Assembly (NCBI RefSeq): GCF_030272615.1
Contig: NC_081407.1
Location: forward strand, 148,301,744-148,365,743
Length of the DNA stretch: 64,000 bases
From: Cryptomeria japonica
Lineage: Eukaryota > Streptophyta > Pinopsida > Cupressales > Cupressaceae
Reading direction: 5' to 3'
Shown: one piece after another, positions 1 to 11,827 of the stretch
How positions within the stretch are numbered: the stretch's first letter is position 1
Layout: the number at the start of each line of letters is the position of its first letter
Position numbers and translations under genes: made by a program
The notes under the pieces: model-generated
Told to the model about the DNA's origin: nothing
Database searches by the model: none
What the model saw: the letters and a program-made list of their open reading frames with translations, nothing else

Positions 1-3000
1 AAAATATTCTCACCATCTACCTAATCATACATTGGTACTCAATCTACCTCCATTTAATCCACATTACAAGATAGTTGAATAATTTTGTAGCAATTCCACC
101 TAAAATTCTTCTTATATCTAGGATAAAATAACTCTTTATCATGATATTGTCCACCCTTCACACCTTCAAGAAGCTTCTCTATCATAAATTCCTTGGTCTT
201 ATTTGTCCACTAAAAGTGGATATGTAGGACCACAACATGACAAACTATGCTTAAAAAGTATCATACCTAGTCCAAAATAGTCTTCACAATGAAACTAAAA
301 TTGTATGCATTCCTTCCTTCTTATCCGTGCATGATATAAGCTTAAAATTTTAATATTTCATACATATTAAAATCTCTCAATCTCACCTAAAGCACAATGG
401 GTCCTTTGCCCTATATTATGATTTTTGTACTACGATCTATAAGAAAACATTATAACTAGGTCATATAAAACTAACAATTAAAAACACACAAATATTTCTA
501 TATCGATTACTATTTAAATTGTATATAAAATTGTTATAGTCATGAGTATATATAGGCTCATGTCCCTAAGTGTTGTCTTAATTATTCATCCATGCATACA
601 CATATTTAATGCATGCTAGAATTTAAATATGATTAAAAATATGTGTATACCCATGCATTTCTAAATACATTGTAGTCTCATGCCTTATATAGAGGCATGC
701 ATATCTCTCTCTATATATGCCAATGATGCTAATCTTGGGTTACTTTTCTATAAATAAATAATATTATTTACACACCTTACAAATATACTACAACATGGAA
801 GTAACATTTATAATTGTTGATCACTGTTTTTTTTAAAACATTTTCATAGTAAAAAATCATATTATATCATTTTAGCATTTTATCCCATAGATCACACAAG
901 AAATTTGTTAGCACGATTTCAACAAAGGGAAATATGTTCATGAAGAAGTGAAAGTGATAATGAAGTACCACTAAATCTATAGATAAGAAATTTTTTCAAG
1001 TAGGTTACAATTCTTTTAATGATATCAGATTTCCACAATACATAGATTTATTGTTAATGCTATTCTTTTTGGATTAGACTGTGATTTTTTTTTGTATCAA
1101 TGTTTTGGATCACACATCATTAAAATAGTAGAGAGCTAAGAGAAAAATAAGATGTTACATTTCAAATTAGTTTACAATTCTCTCAATGTTCAAATTGATT
1201 TAAAGGTTTCAAATGTTACATTTAGATTTTAAAACATAATTCGGTCTTGGAAACCAAAATACCTAAATAATTAATTTACGTAAAAATAATAAAATTTCAA
1301 AAAATTAATAGATAGTATGTCCTATAATAAATCACTTAACATGATTCAAAAAAATTATATTAAAAACCATAGCATAATTAAAAAAAATACAAAATAATAT
1401 AAACTAATGCTAACTTAAATGTGTAACCATCACTTATTTAAAATACCCAAAATTAGAAGAATCCAAATCTAAGTAGGATGATTCAATAACATGTTCATAG
1501 ACACATATTTTTAATGTTGTATTTGCTTTATAGTTATTATTAAAATAAGAAATGTATTCAATTTTGAAAACGAGGTCATTAAAACTTTATTCCAAAAATG
1601 TTTATAAGGTGAATTTTTTTTTTGATTAAGAGGTCAGACATCTTGAATTATGTCTAAGCAAATTTTTTATATAGATAGTTTGAATTATAGATACGTGAAT
1701 AACAAAGTTCTTTTGGTTTAGTATTAAAAATTGATAACTGTTCATTTTGACAAAATTATAAGATCCATAATTTTAATCTCATGCTCTTTAATATTAAGAA
1801 ACCTACTAAACAAGACTTAATTCCTATGAACTCATTCAAAACTATTTAACTTCACTAATTAGTGAAATATCTATTATCTAATCTAAAATTCAAAAGTTAA
1901 AAAATATTGAAAATAAAACTAACTATTAAAAAAATCTAAACAAACATTTATAAATAGGAGAGGCTATCACCCACAATGCATTCTTATTTCTACCTACTGC
2001 TATTAATGATATTAGTACTTCTGATTTGAGTTTAAATCATCTTTTTAATTAGTGCTTTGTTTGTCAATATGTATTTCAATACTGATGAATTTCATTTTAT
2101 TCATTCTATTCTCGACAACTTACTGATTGCCTCGTTATATAAAAATCTTCTTGCTTTGATTTAATATTAAAAAAATGAAATATTTAAATGCTTTTCCTCA
2201 ACTTCGATTTATTTTGACTAAATTTGTGAAAGGAAACATCAATATTATTATAATATTATACTTTTGATATTTTGATGGAAATTTGAATCTAAGAAGAGTC
2301 CTATTTTAATACTGAATAGAAAGGGTTTTTTTTTAATTTATTGAATAGGAGGAGCACTAACCCATTTTTTCAAGTGCCCTTTATCTTCTTCTCAACATCA
2401 TGGAGGCCATGTTAAAACCATGATTGATAATGATAATGATAATAAAATTTGAAAAAGAATGATCAATCTCAAGTGGGCATCATTGAAGTTTGGGATGGAG
2501 AGAGTACTCATTAGCCCTAAGAAAAAATAAATAGCTTCTTTATATTCTTTTTGCAAAGTTGTGGTTTGTCCCATTGCTTTACACCATCTTTCTCATTCTT
2601 AACTAATAATGCCTTTTGCTTTTCACAAAAAGTTGTTCCCTTGTCGTGAGCACAAGAGAAAATAAAAATAAAAACAAAATCACCAAATATTGCATCTAAA
2701 ATAGTGAATAATTGAAAATAAGTCGATATCTTTATTCAAGACACTATTGTCTTTTACTCAACCGTATTAAATTGTGGATTCTTTTCTCGATATCAAATCC
2801 GACATATAAAAGTTAAAAGCCAAAGTTGTTTTGCACGGTTGTATATTATTATTTATTTGTTTGGAAGACTGTTTGCTTTATTTTTTAACTCTCCTCTCTC
2901 CTTTAAATAAGATGGTTGCGCAGGACACGTGTACACACGGATGATTTTGAATTGAAGTTCTCTTGGAAGAAGAAATACCCTTTTACCTCTATTATAGCCA

Positions 3001-4720
3001 TAGGCGAAGTATATCACTAAATTTTCAAAGTCTCTCAAACAAATACATTTAGAATGATAAATTTATTGTGGGGTAATTTAGTTCATTTTTATGATAATCG
3101 AATTGATTTTGATGATTATAAATATATATATTAAAATTACCAAGTCTATAAGGTGAAATTTTTTCAAGTAGGAGTCAAGGATTGAGGGTATCCATTCCGT
3201 CAACTTTATCAATATATCAATGGCTCATTGACTATTATATGTATATTTAAATTTGGTTTGTAGTTTGATATTTATTGTTTATTAAAGTGATTTTATATAG
3301 AATGGAAATGATCATGAGATAGTAAGTGGAATCATATTCATTGAAGTAATCTTGCTGGCATTATATGTCTCCTTTCGAGTGATTCCATACATAAAATGTA
3401 AAAAAATGATCAAGATGGGTGAATGTACAATAATATGAAATCACACATGTAAGAATGTAAGAATATCATTATGTGAGGAACATAAAAAGATGTGACCGTG
3501 AAAGAATATATGAAAAAAGAAGCAATTTGTCCTAAAATGTTGCCTTCCATGAGGGTCGATAAGAAGTACTTAAAGCTATAAATGTTAGTTAAGAAACATG
3601 TAAAAATAAAAACGTAAGACACCATCATGAAAATCATAGACCAAGTAAAATCTTTATAAATGTGATCATATGATGTAAACATGCATAATCAAAAGAATTA
3701 TAAGATCCATGCATGGAAATCATAAGGAAAAGCGTTAAACTTTGATAATCATGTAATATGAACAAGATTGTATAGAAAGTAATCATATTAATCATTATAA
3801 ATTGAAAAAAAAAGATTGAGCACGATAAAGTAAAAATGATAATATAGAATATAATTAAAGATTAGATATACATTGTGTGACCAATATGGATGTGAAAATG
3901 GAAGGTTAATCATGCCCCTATTCAACAATAATGGATACATGTATTTTGGAAAAAAAAACAAGCAAAAACCTTGTTATAAAGCAACAAGTTCAAGTGAAAG
4001 AATGAAAATAGTCACATCATAAATATATAACATGTAGTATGCAATAAAAGAGATAAAATCAACCTCATTTGATAGGCCAATATTAATGTGCTATAAAAAA
4101 ATTATCACTTTAATCCATGCCCCAAGGGACTACCCATGTCATTATGAAGTGTGATCCCATGAACAAAAGTATATTGTAGAGATCTCAAGTATGAAACATG
4201 CTAAGAAGGAATTAGTTTAGATGTTATATCATGTATGGTTTTTTCTTTTTGTCATGCATAACCTCAAAATGTGGTGTTTTAGGACCAATATGATTGTGAT
4301 TGTCTATTAGAACATAATATTATTAGGGGTCAAATTATATAATTTTCTTATTAGAATACTTTAAAAGCATTCTACATTTTTTGGGATTGTCCTTTCAAGT
4401 TTCAAGAATTAAAGTTAGATGATAGGCTTACCAACCTTTTTCTGTATATTTCACAATTTTGGTATGTGAAAATATTATTGAATTTGGAATAACTTGTATG
4501 AGAGGCTTGTGGAAGTGTGAAGAGAAGTATCCTTATGTTCTATCTATTTTTTAGTAGACTACTTTGTAAGTGTTTTTTTTAGTAGATTACTTTGTAAGTG
4601 TACTTATAATATAGATGCTATTTTTGTGGTTATTTTTACTAATAATGATTTTTTCCACATAAATTCATGTGTATTGTGCAAATTCATTAGTGTTTTTGTA
4701 CACTTAAAAAGGATTGACAT
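1..4720. other. AT-rich intergenic sequence without recognisable genes
   Basis: I see no convincing coding region, RNA gene or element boundary here. Open frames are short (under about 90 codons), AT-driven and resemble no family I know. The only local structure noted is a 23-bp near-exact direct repeat at 4551-4573 and 4579-4601, one mismatch apart. The sequence is probably very old, decayed repeat DNA, but that is inference. Confidence 0.6.
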
Positions 4721-5438
4721 GTTCTTAATATGTGTCGTATTAATTATTCGTTCATAATTAATCAAATGATTTTATTATTTAATTAAGATAATATCACTTT
4801 CCTCTTTCCATCTTTTCAAATTCATATTTTTCTCCCAAATCTACATTTAATTAAATATTTTTAAATTTTAAATTATTTAATTATTTCATTATCATTTGCT
4901 CATATTATTCTAATAATTTCTAAAAACTATTTAATTATCCTTCCTCATTTGTCTATTTTATTGACTAATATTTATATTATTTAATTTAAATATAAGTTAA
5001 TTTTCCTTTCAAAACTTTTTATTTTCCATCTTTTCTTAACTATTCTTCCATTTTGGAAACTCAATTTCTCTTTTGAGTTAACTATTCCTCTATTTTGAAA
5101 TCTTTTTATCCTCTCTTTAATTAACTATTAATCTTTTCAACATCTTCTTCTTTCTTCACTTAACTTCATCTCCAAGAAGAAATTGAGTCAGTGCATCCAT
5201 TAATTACTTGAAATTAATAATTCTCTATTATCTTTTCAATTGATAATTTCTATTTTTCATTTAGTTAATTCAACTCTTTGTCCACATCTCCATTTCAAAA
5301 ATCTATCAATTGAACTATCATCCAATCTTATTTCCTAATCAAAATCTTCAAATCTTCATATGATCATAATCTTACTTTGTGATTGTAGAATACTCTAAGA
5401 CATTTACATCATGAAGACCCATTTATTCAAGGTGTGAT

Positions 5439-5576
5439 CGTTACAAGCTAGGGTTGTCGTTGCACCAAAAGATCAACCTGTCAATGCCTGATACAAGCAC
5501 TAGAATTATAGAATCCAAATGAGGTTGTTAAACCATGTCGTGAATCCCCGTGAGGGATGCTAGCCCACTACCAACA
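5439..5576 (-). repeat. TRIM 1 left LTR (3' LTR on minus strand)
   Basis: This 138-bp repeat is highly similar to 5645-5782. Its minus-strand start TGTTGG abuts the purine tract at about 5577-5590. Confidence 0.8.
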
Positions 5577-5644
5577 ACCCCCCTCCCAGCGTCAAACGTC
5601 ACGGCCTGCGTGATTCGAACCTATAAACAAGCTTTGATACCACT

Positions 5645-5782
5645 TGTTACAAGCTAGGGTTGTCGTTGCACCAAAAGATCGACCTGTCAATGCCCAATGC
5701 AACCACTAGACTTATAGAATCCACAGGAGGTTGTTAAACCAGGTCGTGAATCCCCGCGAGGGACGCTGGTCCACTGCCAACA
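5645..5782 (-). repeat. TRIM 1 right LTR (5' LTR on minus strand)
   Basis: This 138-bp repeat is followed, on the minus strand, by AGTGGTATCAAAGCTTG, the primer binding site. Confidence 0.8.
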
Positions 5783-6763
5783 ATGATTGCTTTGTCTTTG
5801 GTCTATAACTGTAATTGTCTTGCCTTTATGTTAATAAAATTATCTGTTTTGCCTTATCTCTATTGTCGAAGATGTTGTGTGTGTTTCACCTTCTATCTGC
5901 AGTCCTTCTTTCTCTGTTTCCATATTGCAAATTATGTTAAATGTGCTTATGAGTGTTGTATGTGGATATATTTCAATCCCTCCTAACATTATATTAAGTT
6001 CTAACTTCTATGTTTTCCTAAGAGACAGATAATAGATTGAGATTTGTGTATGTCCTTGGGTAGTTTTATTGATGTCTTGTGCACTCACAGGTAGGGAAAG
6101 ATCATTTCAATCTTGGTATAAAACGTTTTATTTCCCTTTTAGCATTCCTTCTTCCCTTTTCCTCTGCAAGTGGTAGAATAGGCTTGGGAGTAGGTTTTAC
6201 AAGTGTTGAGTTGGTTCAATGTTGCACCCTGATTGAGAAGGAAGTTGGTCTTCTCCAGAGATTCAACCTCACATGCGCAAGGTCCCACACTTGGAAGTTG
6301 TTGGACACTAGTGTTCGACAAGGGTGCAAAATTTTGTGACAATAGTTTTTGGCATGTCTGGTGGGACCAGTCTTTAAAAGCATTCAAGGAAAATCCATTC
6401 ACCAAATAGTTCCAATCCAAGCCATGGGTCATACCACATTTTTTGGTGCGCCTGATGGGACCAGTTGAACCATCTCTAGTTCAAGTATTCTTACCTATTG
6501 TTGATATTTGGTGTGTGTATCAACTATTTCTACCATTGGAGGCAATATTTTCACATACTTGGTGACTCTAAGAAGAATCTACTAGTCAAGAAATCCTAAG
6601 CTCAAGTCAGACTGAAGATTTAGTGTGTTCTTTAGTCCATCAAGCCTATGAGAGATAACATCTTTTAAGAACTTGGCGAATCTACAATCATTTTGGCATC
6701 AAATGGTATCTTCTAGATCTCTAGAAAAGCAAACCTATCCATCTATTCTTCATTTTTTATTAG

Positions 6764-7920
6764 TGTAGACACCTAAAATTCTCTTATCCCAATTAAATAA
6801 ATATTTTATTTATTTAATTATTAAATATCCTAAATCTTCTATTATAGATTTTAATTTATTTAATTAATTCCCTTATTATTTTCTATCATTTCCTTATTTA
6901 AATAAATATTTCTATTTATTTAAATTATCCTTTCCCTAAATTAAATAAATATTTATTTATTTAAATGGTCTCACTTCTTCTATTAATTAAATAGATCTTT
7001 ATTTATTAAAAAAATTATTCTTTTTCCCTCCATGACACTTGTCATTTATCTCTTCATTTTTATCCTAACTACCCTCTTTAATATTTTATTATTTCTCCAC
7101 CTACCCTTTAATCATAGCCGACCATTTATCCTTTCACCTCTTAATCCTATCTCTCTATTTTCTAAGGTGTCTTCTATATAAGGGGATTCTTTCATCCTTT
7201 CATGATCCTTACTAATCCAACAATCTACCCTAATCAACAATCAATCAATCTTCATACATAGTCAAATATCTTCACAACCACAATCCATTCTTCGTTGAGC
7301 TCTTGTGCACACATAAAAAATGAGAGCAATCATATCAAACAAGATCAATGGAGATAGGAAACAATGGAGATCAAACCCTACCAAGCATGTGAATCGTATA
7401 ATCTTTCTACTTTGTTGTGATTTGCATGTTTTAGGTTCTTTGTTGGTGTATGGTGGATTCTTGATTATAGAACTAGGTTTTTCTGTGGTTGGTTCTATTA
7501 CAAGTGCGGTTGTTGTTGCACCAAAAGATCCACCTATTAATTCCCGATACAACCACTAGACTTATAGAATCCACAACAGGCGGTTAAGCCATGTCATAAA
7601 CCCAAGTGTTGCATTGCACAACACAAGGAGACCAAAGGCACACACCTTGCAACAATTCCCCCCAGTGCAAGCGAAGGGTTTGAACCTATGACCAAGCTTG
7701 GATACCACTTGTTACAAGTGTGGTTGTTGTTGCACCAAAATATTGACCTATTAATGCCCGATAAAACCACTAGACTTATAGAATCCACAAGAGTCAGTTA
7801 AGCCATGTCACAAACCTGAGCACTGCATTGCACAACACAAGGAGACCAAGGGTGCACACTTTGCAATAGGATCTTTGTTGGTTTTACAATAGTTTTATCA
7901 TTCCATTTTCTTCACACACA
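6764..7920 (+). repeat. Gypsy LTR, probable 5' LTR of the old host gypsy, interrupted by TRIM 2
   Basis: The segment opens with TGTAGACACCTAAAATTC and closes with CACACACA just before a primer-binding-site-like TTTTGGCACGCCCAATGGGA. The first part is rich in AATTAAATAAATATTT. TRIM 2 (7496-7868) sits near its 3' end; without it the LTR is about 780 bp. I found no matching LTR at the right end of the window, so pairing with the pol genes beyond 33 kb is inference based on rejoining the segments across insertions. Short frames at 7262-7559 and 7594-7788 lie inside LTR or TRIM sequence and are not genes. Confidence 0.55.
7496..7868 (-). mobile_element. TRIM 2: miniature LTR retrotransposon (373 bp)
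   Basis: Two 159-bp direct repeats (7496-7654 and 7710-7868) flank 55 bp. On the minus strand the internal part starts with TGGTATCCAAGC (primer binding site, two bases off the initiator-tRNA-Met complement) and ends in a purine tract (complement of ATTCCCCCC at about 7655-7663) touching the next LTR. Flanking pentamers GGTTC (7491-7495) and GGATC (7869-7873) differ by one base. The LTRs share the GTTGTTGCACCAAAAGAT and ACTAGACTTATAGAATCCAC blocks with TRIM 1, so both belong to one family or close subfamilies. Confidence 0.8.
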
Positions 7921-9203
7921 TTTTGGCACGCCCAATGGGACTCTTGTCCCTTATTTTTAACATCATCTTTGCATTTTTAGTCCTTTTGGTCAAGTTCCAG
8001 GTCAGATCAATGACGATTACAAGCGAAACCACATCTACAAATCTTTTTATTGCATTTGTGTTTTTGTCAAATTTTTTGTTTTGCAGGATTATCAGAATCA
8101 CGTTTGTGCATCTTATTTTCACGTCTCTACGTGGTTTTACCGTATTTGCCTATCCCTTTATCATGTTTGTGTCTTAGATCTAACATTTTTTTGCAATTCA
8201 GTTTTCACATCTGCGTATAGGTTTTCCACATTTGTGTTTACTCAACTCACGTATTGGTTCTATTATATATTTTTAGATCTCATCTTTCCACATCTACAAG
8301 TCATATTAGCACGTTTGTGCTTCATCTTTTCATGTCTATGACTGATAGAGTCATGTTTGTGCATTGTCTCTCTGTGCCTGGGTTAGGTATAATTGTGTTT
8401 GTGTTTCTGCCTTTTTTTTGTTTTTTCATTTAGGTTTAAGTTTGCATTTGATTTGGCTTTTTTGTTCTAACCCCTTTTGTGGCCTAACAAAGTGATGCAG
8501 TTGTCTAAATCATTTTGTCGAAGGCTCCTTTTCACATTTCGTTTTGGATATTTTAAAATTAACTTAACAAGTTTGCTTGCATGTTGGGGTAATTATTGAA
8601 AATTACTAATCACTTGCTTGAAAGGGTAATTTAGGAGTGTATCTTCTTTTTTCTAGCTTAATTAGGGTCACATCATTTTCATTAGGGGTAAATTAACTTG
8701 TTTGACTATCTTGTGCTTTAGGCATATTTTTTGTTTAATCCCTAAGGTGATAACAAAAGTATCATCTCCCCTCGCCTTCCATTGGAACTTGGGTGTAAGA
8801 GAAATTGTCATTATCCTATTTGTTTAGGTAAAAGGGCCTGCCTCTCAAGTAGCCCATAAGGCCAACTGAGAGGGAATGACCCAGGCGGTACTTCTTTAGC
8901 CCACTATATAAATTAAAGAGAGGCAAAATTCATGCCTTCTTAGTGAAGTTGGGCTATCTGACAGGGTCACTCAATATTCACACTTGTGTGAGATGCGTAA
9001 AAATCCTTTTATGAGGACTGGGATAGGCTCTTAATTGAGTCACTGTTGTATGATAGACACTAGCTCCCATTGAAGTTCCCCCACTAAATACTTTTGTTGC
9101 AATGGCCAAAAATATCTTTTTCTTATTGGTGTAGGAGGTCGGACCTCTAAAGCCATCCCATGTTCTCGCAGTTCATGGTAGAGATAACAAATTTCTTGAG
9201 ATC
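7921..9203 (+). other. Leader of the host gypsy, first segment (PBS and non-coding)
   Basis: It begins with a PBS-like TTTTGGCACGCCCAATGGGA right after the LTR. No long frame is present. Loose repeats of CACGTTTGTGCAT / CACGTCTCTACG type occur between about 8100 and 8390, similar in style to GCATCTATGCAC motifs in 13900-14080 and to CACGTCTGTG at 29731. That supports the view that these pieces are one leader split by insertions. The segment ends at the AGATC target site of element R. Confidence 0.5.
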
Positions 9204-10708
9204 TGTTACCTTGTCATTTGTCCCTCATAACAAGAGTGAGTCGCCTTGGAAAAATTTTAGTTGAGTCTTTGACTTTTTAAAAATTCGTTGGTTCAATCGC
9301 TTATCCACTTGTAAATCATTTTTTTTAGATCCTTAACATTAAGGTTCAATGGTCTGTTGAACCTCTTGAACCCCTTGAACAATCTTGAACAGAGTTCGTA
9401 GTGTTCATTTAGGTACCGCAGGTTCTAAGTTGTGTCTAAGACATTTTCGGGCTAACGTTCACTTAAGTGTTGTGCAAGTGATATGTCATATACTATTCGA
9501 ACAGTTCAGTGAAGTTCAAACAGTTCATTCAGTTCGAGCAAGTTCATACAGTTCAAATAGTTCATTTAGTTCGAGCAGGTTCATACAGTTCAAACAGTTC
9601 AAGGATGCTCAAACAGTTCAAGGATGTTCAAATAGTTCGATGAAGTTCAAGGTTCAAGCTCTACAAGTCTGATTTTATGACAGTCATATAGACCCGCACA
9701 CAGTAGCTCATATCGTTTTACTCAGACATTATTTTTGAAATCTCTCTGGTCAGAATGGAGGAAACTAGGTTTTGGCCAACATATCCAAAATTGAGGAAGA
9801 TCCAACGGTGGAAACAAAAGTTATGGCCCCCATACCAAGACATACTTTGACTGTCACAAATATTTTCAGCCCGCCCAGCATATTGAATATTTTCATTTTG
9901 GTTTAAAATATTCAAGTGCCACTTATCCAAATATTATTATAAACTTTAGAGAATTATATTTTTAAATGTTTATAAGTATTTTATGTTATTAAAAAAAGAG
10001 TAATGGGGAAAGTGAAAAGCGTAAGTGAAAAGGTTTTTCAAGATTCGGTTATAAAACCGAATAATAATCTCATGTAACTATTTATGGCGAAATGATTGAA
10101 AGAGCAAGGGTTCTTCTTCTTCTTTTTTCTTCTTCCAGCAGCTTGTGAGGGAGGGAGGGGAGATTTTCTGCAGGATTGAATGGTCTTCGAGCCATGTTTT
10201 GGGTATTTGTAAAAGGAAGAGAATGTATGTTAAATCTTGGAGTTTAATGATGTTTTCTTTGATTGGAGATGATCTTTGAGTTGTCCCAATCATTTCAGAT
10301 GATGTCCTCTTCATTTGAAATGCGCATGCGTTTGTTAAAATCTTTGAATTTTAATTACTCATATGTCTGCAATGAAATGTCAATCTTTCTTTTGTTTCCT
10401 TGAAGTTGGAAGATTGGACAAATGGCCTTTGTGCCTTTCATTTAGTTTTTTTTAAACTCATTAAATCTGTAATCACATTCATCTCATGTTAGTTTACCTT
10501 CTTTGTCTTCGGGTTAAAGGCATAGCAAGTTATTTGATTCGTTGCAAATCATACAAAGGTAGCTGCGCCTTGGAAAATAAGCAGAGAGCACTTGTATATA
10601 ATTGTGGCAAGTGACTCAACTGTTGTGTTGCAAGTCTGTCTTTCAGCCTTGGGTGTTTAGGAGTCATTTTGTGCAGGTGTTTTGAGAAGACAAATCTGTT
10701 CACTAATA
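9204..10708 (+). repeat. Element R left LTR
   Basis: This 1505-bp LTR is closely similar to 11828-13449. It contains about two units of a GTTCAAACAGTTC minisatellite (9490-9660), where the right LTR has about five. Small frames such as minus-strand 10078-10314 recur in both LTRs and look non-coding. Confidence 0.8.
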
Positions 10709-10790
10709 GATTTTTGGTGACTCTGCTAGGGAAAGGAATCGTAGTCTCAGTGTTTTCTTTTCTCAAAAATTTGAAGGTACCTGCCCGAGG

Positions 10791-11504
10791 ATGGAGGTTG
10801 GCGGCTCTATTGAAAATGAATACCATGAGGTATATCAAAGATATCTAGAAATTTTAAAATATTGGGTTCCAGCAAGAAGTGAAGATATCTCTGATATTTT
10901 TATCTTTATTCCACCATTTAAAGAAAATCCAATCAAAAAAGTTACAAAAGACTTTGCAAGGGAAGTAGGATTTCTAAAATCCTTCTATGGTGCTGTCCTT
11001 ATCAAGAGAAAATCTGTTGTGCAAAAACCATCAACAAGCAAGAAGGAGTAAATTGGTGTTGAAGATGACCGTGACTATGAGATGCCATAGCAACAAGAAG
11101 GATCAACTATCAAAGAAGATTTCATGCTTAATAAAACAACTTGCTTTGCTGAAATATGTCATGATACTAGAGATTTTGTAAAAAATGATGATCTTGGTAT
11201 CATTTATTTTGAAGATTATGTAGTTTCCCTTGAGGAGGTTTCTAGACATCATTTCTTTCAGCCCAAAATTGAAAATCATTTGGGAAATGATATGCAAAAG
11301 GCCCAAGGAAAATTAGAAATTTATGATGAAGAATGGCTTTTTGGGGGTGGATGGTTATTCAAGAAAGTTTTGCATGTTACTAATATGATTTATAACATTA
11401 ATGGAGTCGACAGATGGCAGTTTTTAAGGACTCCACCGAAGAGGCATCGTCAATTGCTCCATAAAGGCTCCTATTTCTCTCAGCCAGTCAATGGCTTCGT
11501 GTAA
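10791..11504 (+). pseudogene. Broken ORF of unknown function inside element R
   Basis: One frame of about 237 codons starts at ATG 10791, roughly 80 bp after the left LTR, and is interrupted by stops at 11049 (TAA) and about 11082 (TAG). The predicted product is charged and rather hydrophilic, with acidic and lysine-rich stretches. I see no CCHC knuckle, protease DSG, RT or integrase motif. By position it occupies the gag slot, so it may be a diverged gag or a novel accessory ORF; neither can be shown from sequence alone. The two stops suggest that this copy is not translated in full. The remaining 323 bp to the right LTR hold nothing I recognise. Confidence 0.45.
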
Positions 11505-11827
11505 GTTCTTGCTTCCGGTTATTGTGGTAGGAGTTTTTCCCACTTATATACATATTGTATATATCTTTGGTGTGTGTAATGTTAGTTCGAATAATGCCCA
11601 AGTTTTGGGCCTGCCACTTGTTTGGGTGGTTTGTTGTTTTGGCTTTCCTCGTTTTCAGTTTTAGTTTGTTAGTTTAGCCCTGCTCCCCTCCACCCACATT
11701 GCAAGAAGTATCCCTTCCACTTTTTGTGACTCTATTGCCCAATGGTGCTAGGCACTTGTCTTTTCAACTAGAGATTCTGAGTTCTTTGCATTCTTCTTCG
11801 CAAAATGCAATCCCCAGTCAGAGCCAA

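Larger units (their letters stand above)
5439..5782 (-). mobile_element. TRIM 1: miniature LTR retrotransposon (344 bp)
   Basis: Two direct repeats of 138 bp each (5439-5576 and 5645-5782) flank only 68 bp. Read on the minus strand, each repeat starts TGTTGG and ends near TTGTAACA (TAACG in the left copy). The internal part begins with a primer binding site TGGTATCAAAGC, one base from the usual initiator-tRNA-Met complement. It ends with a purine tract GGGAGGGGGGT abutting the next LTR. Flanking pentamers GTGAT (5434-5438) and ATGAT (5783-5787) differ by one base and look like a decayed TSD. There is no coding capacity, so movement must have depended on proteins of another element. This layout defines TRIM elements. 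Confidence 0.8.
4721..6763 (+). other. Degenerate gypsy-like LTR/leader remnant
   Basis: This stretch has the same style as the gypsy LTR at 6764-7920: a TTAATTAAATA-rich first part, then mixed sequence, then primer-binding-site-like motifs. Two such motifs of the form TTTTTGGCATGTCTGGTGGG lie at about 6346-6370 and 6439-6464 and resemble the one at 7921-7942. I infer an old gypsy LTR plus leader, but cannot define its start or a partner LTR. A TRIM is inserted at 5439-5782. Short frames at 5783-5986 and 6079-6432 have no recognisable product. Confidence 0.4.

Noticed and set aside
2853-3038. 61-codon minus-strand frame
   Set aside because: Short, no similarity to a family I know, no supporting context.
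3410-3682. 90-codon minus-strand frame in the AT-rich left part
   Set aside because: Hydrophobic, AT-driven composition with no domain or regulatory context.
5445-5640. 5S rRNA-bearing Cassandra-type TRIM
   Set aside because: I looked for 5S rRNA-like sequence in the TRIM LTRs and did not see it.
10078-10314. 78-codon minus-strand frame, also at 12805-13041
   Set aside because: Duplicated because both copies are R LTRs; no independent sign of coding.
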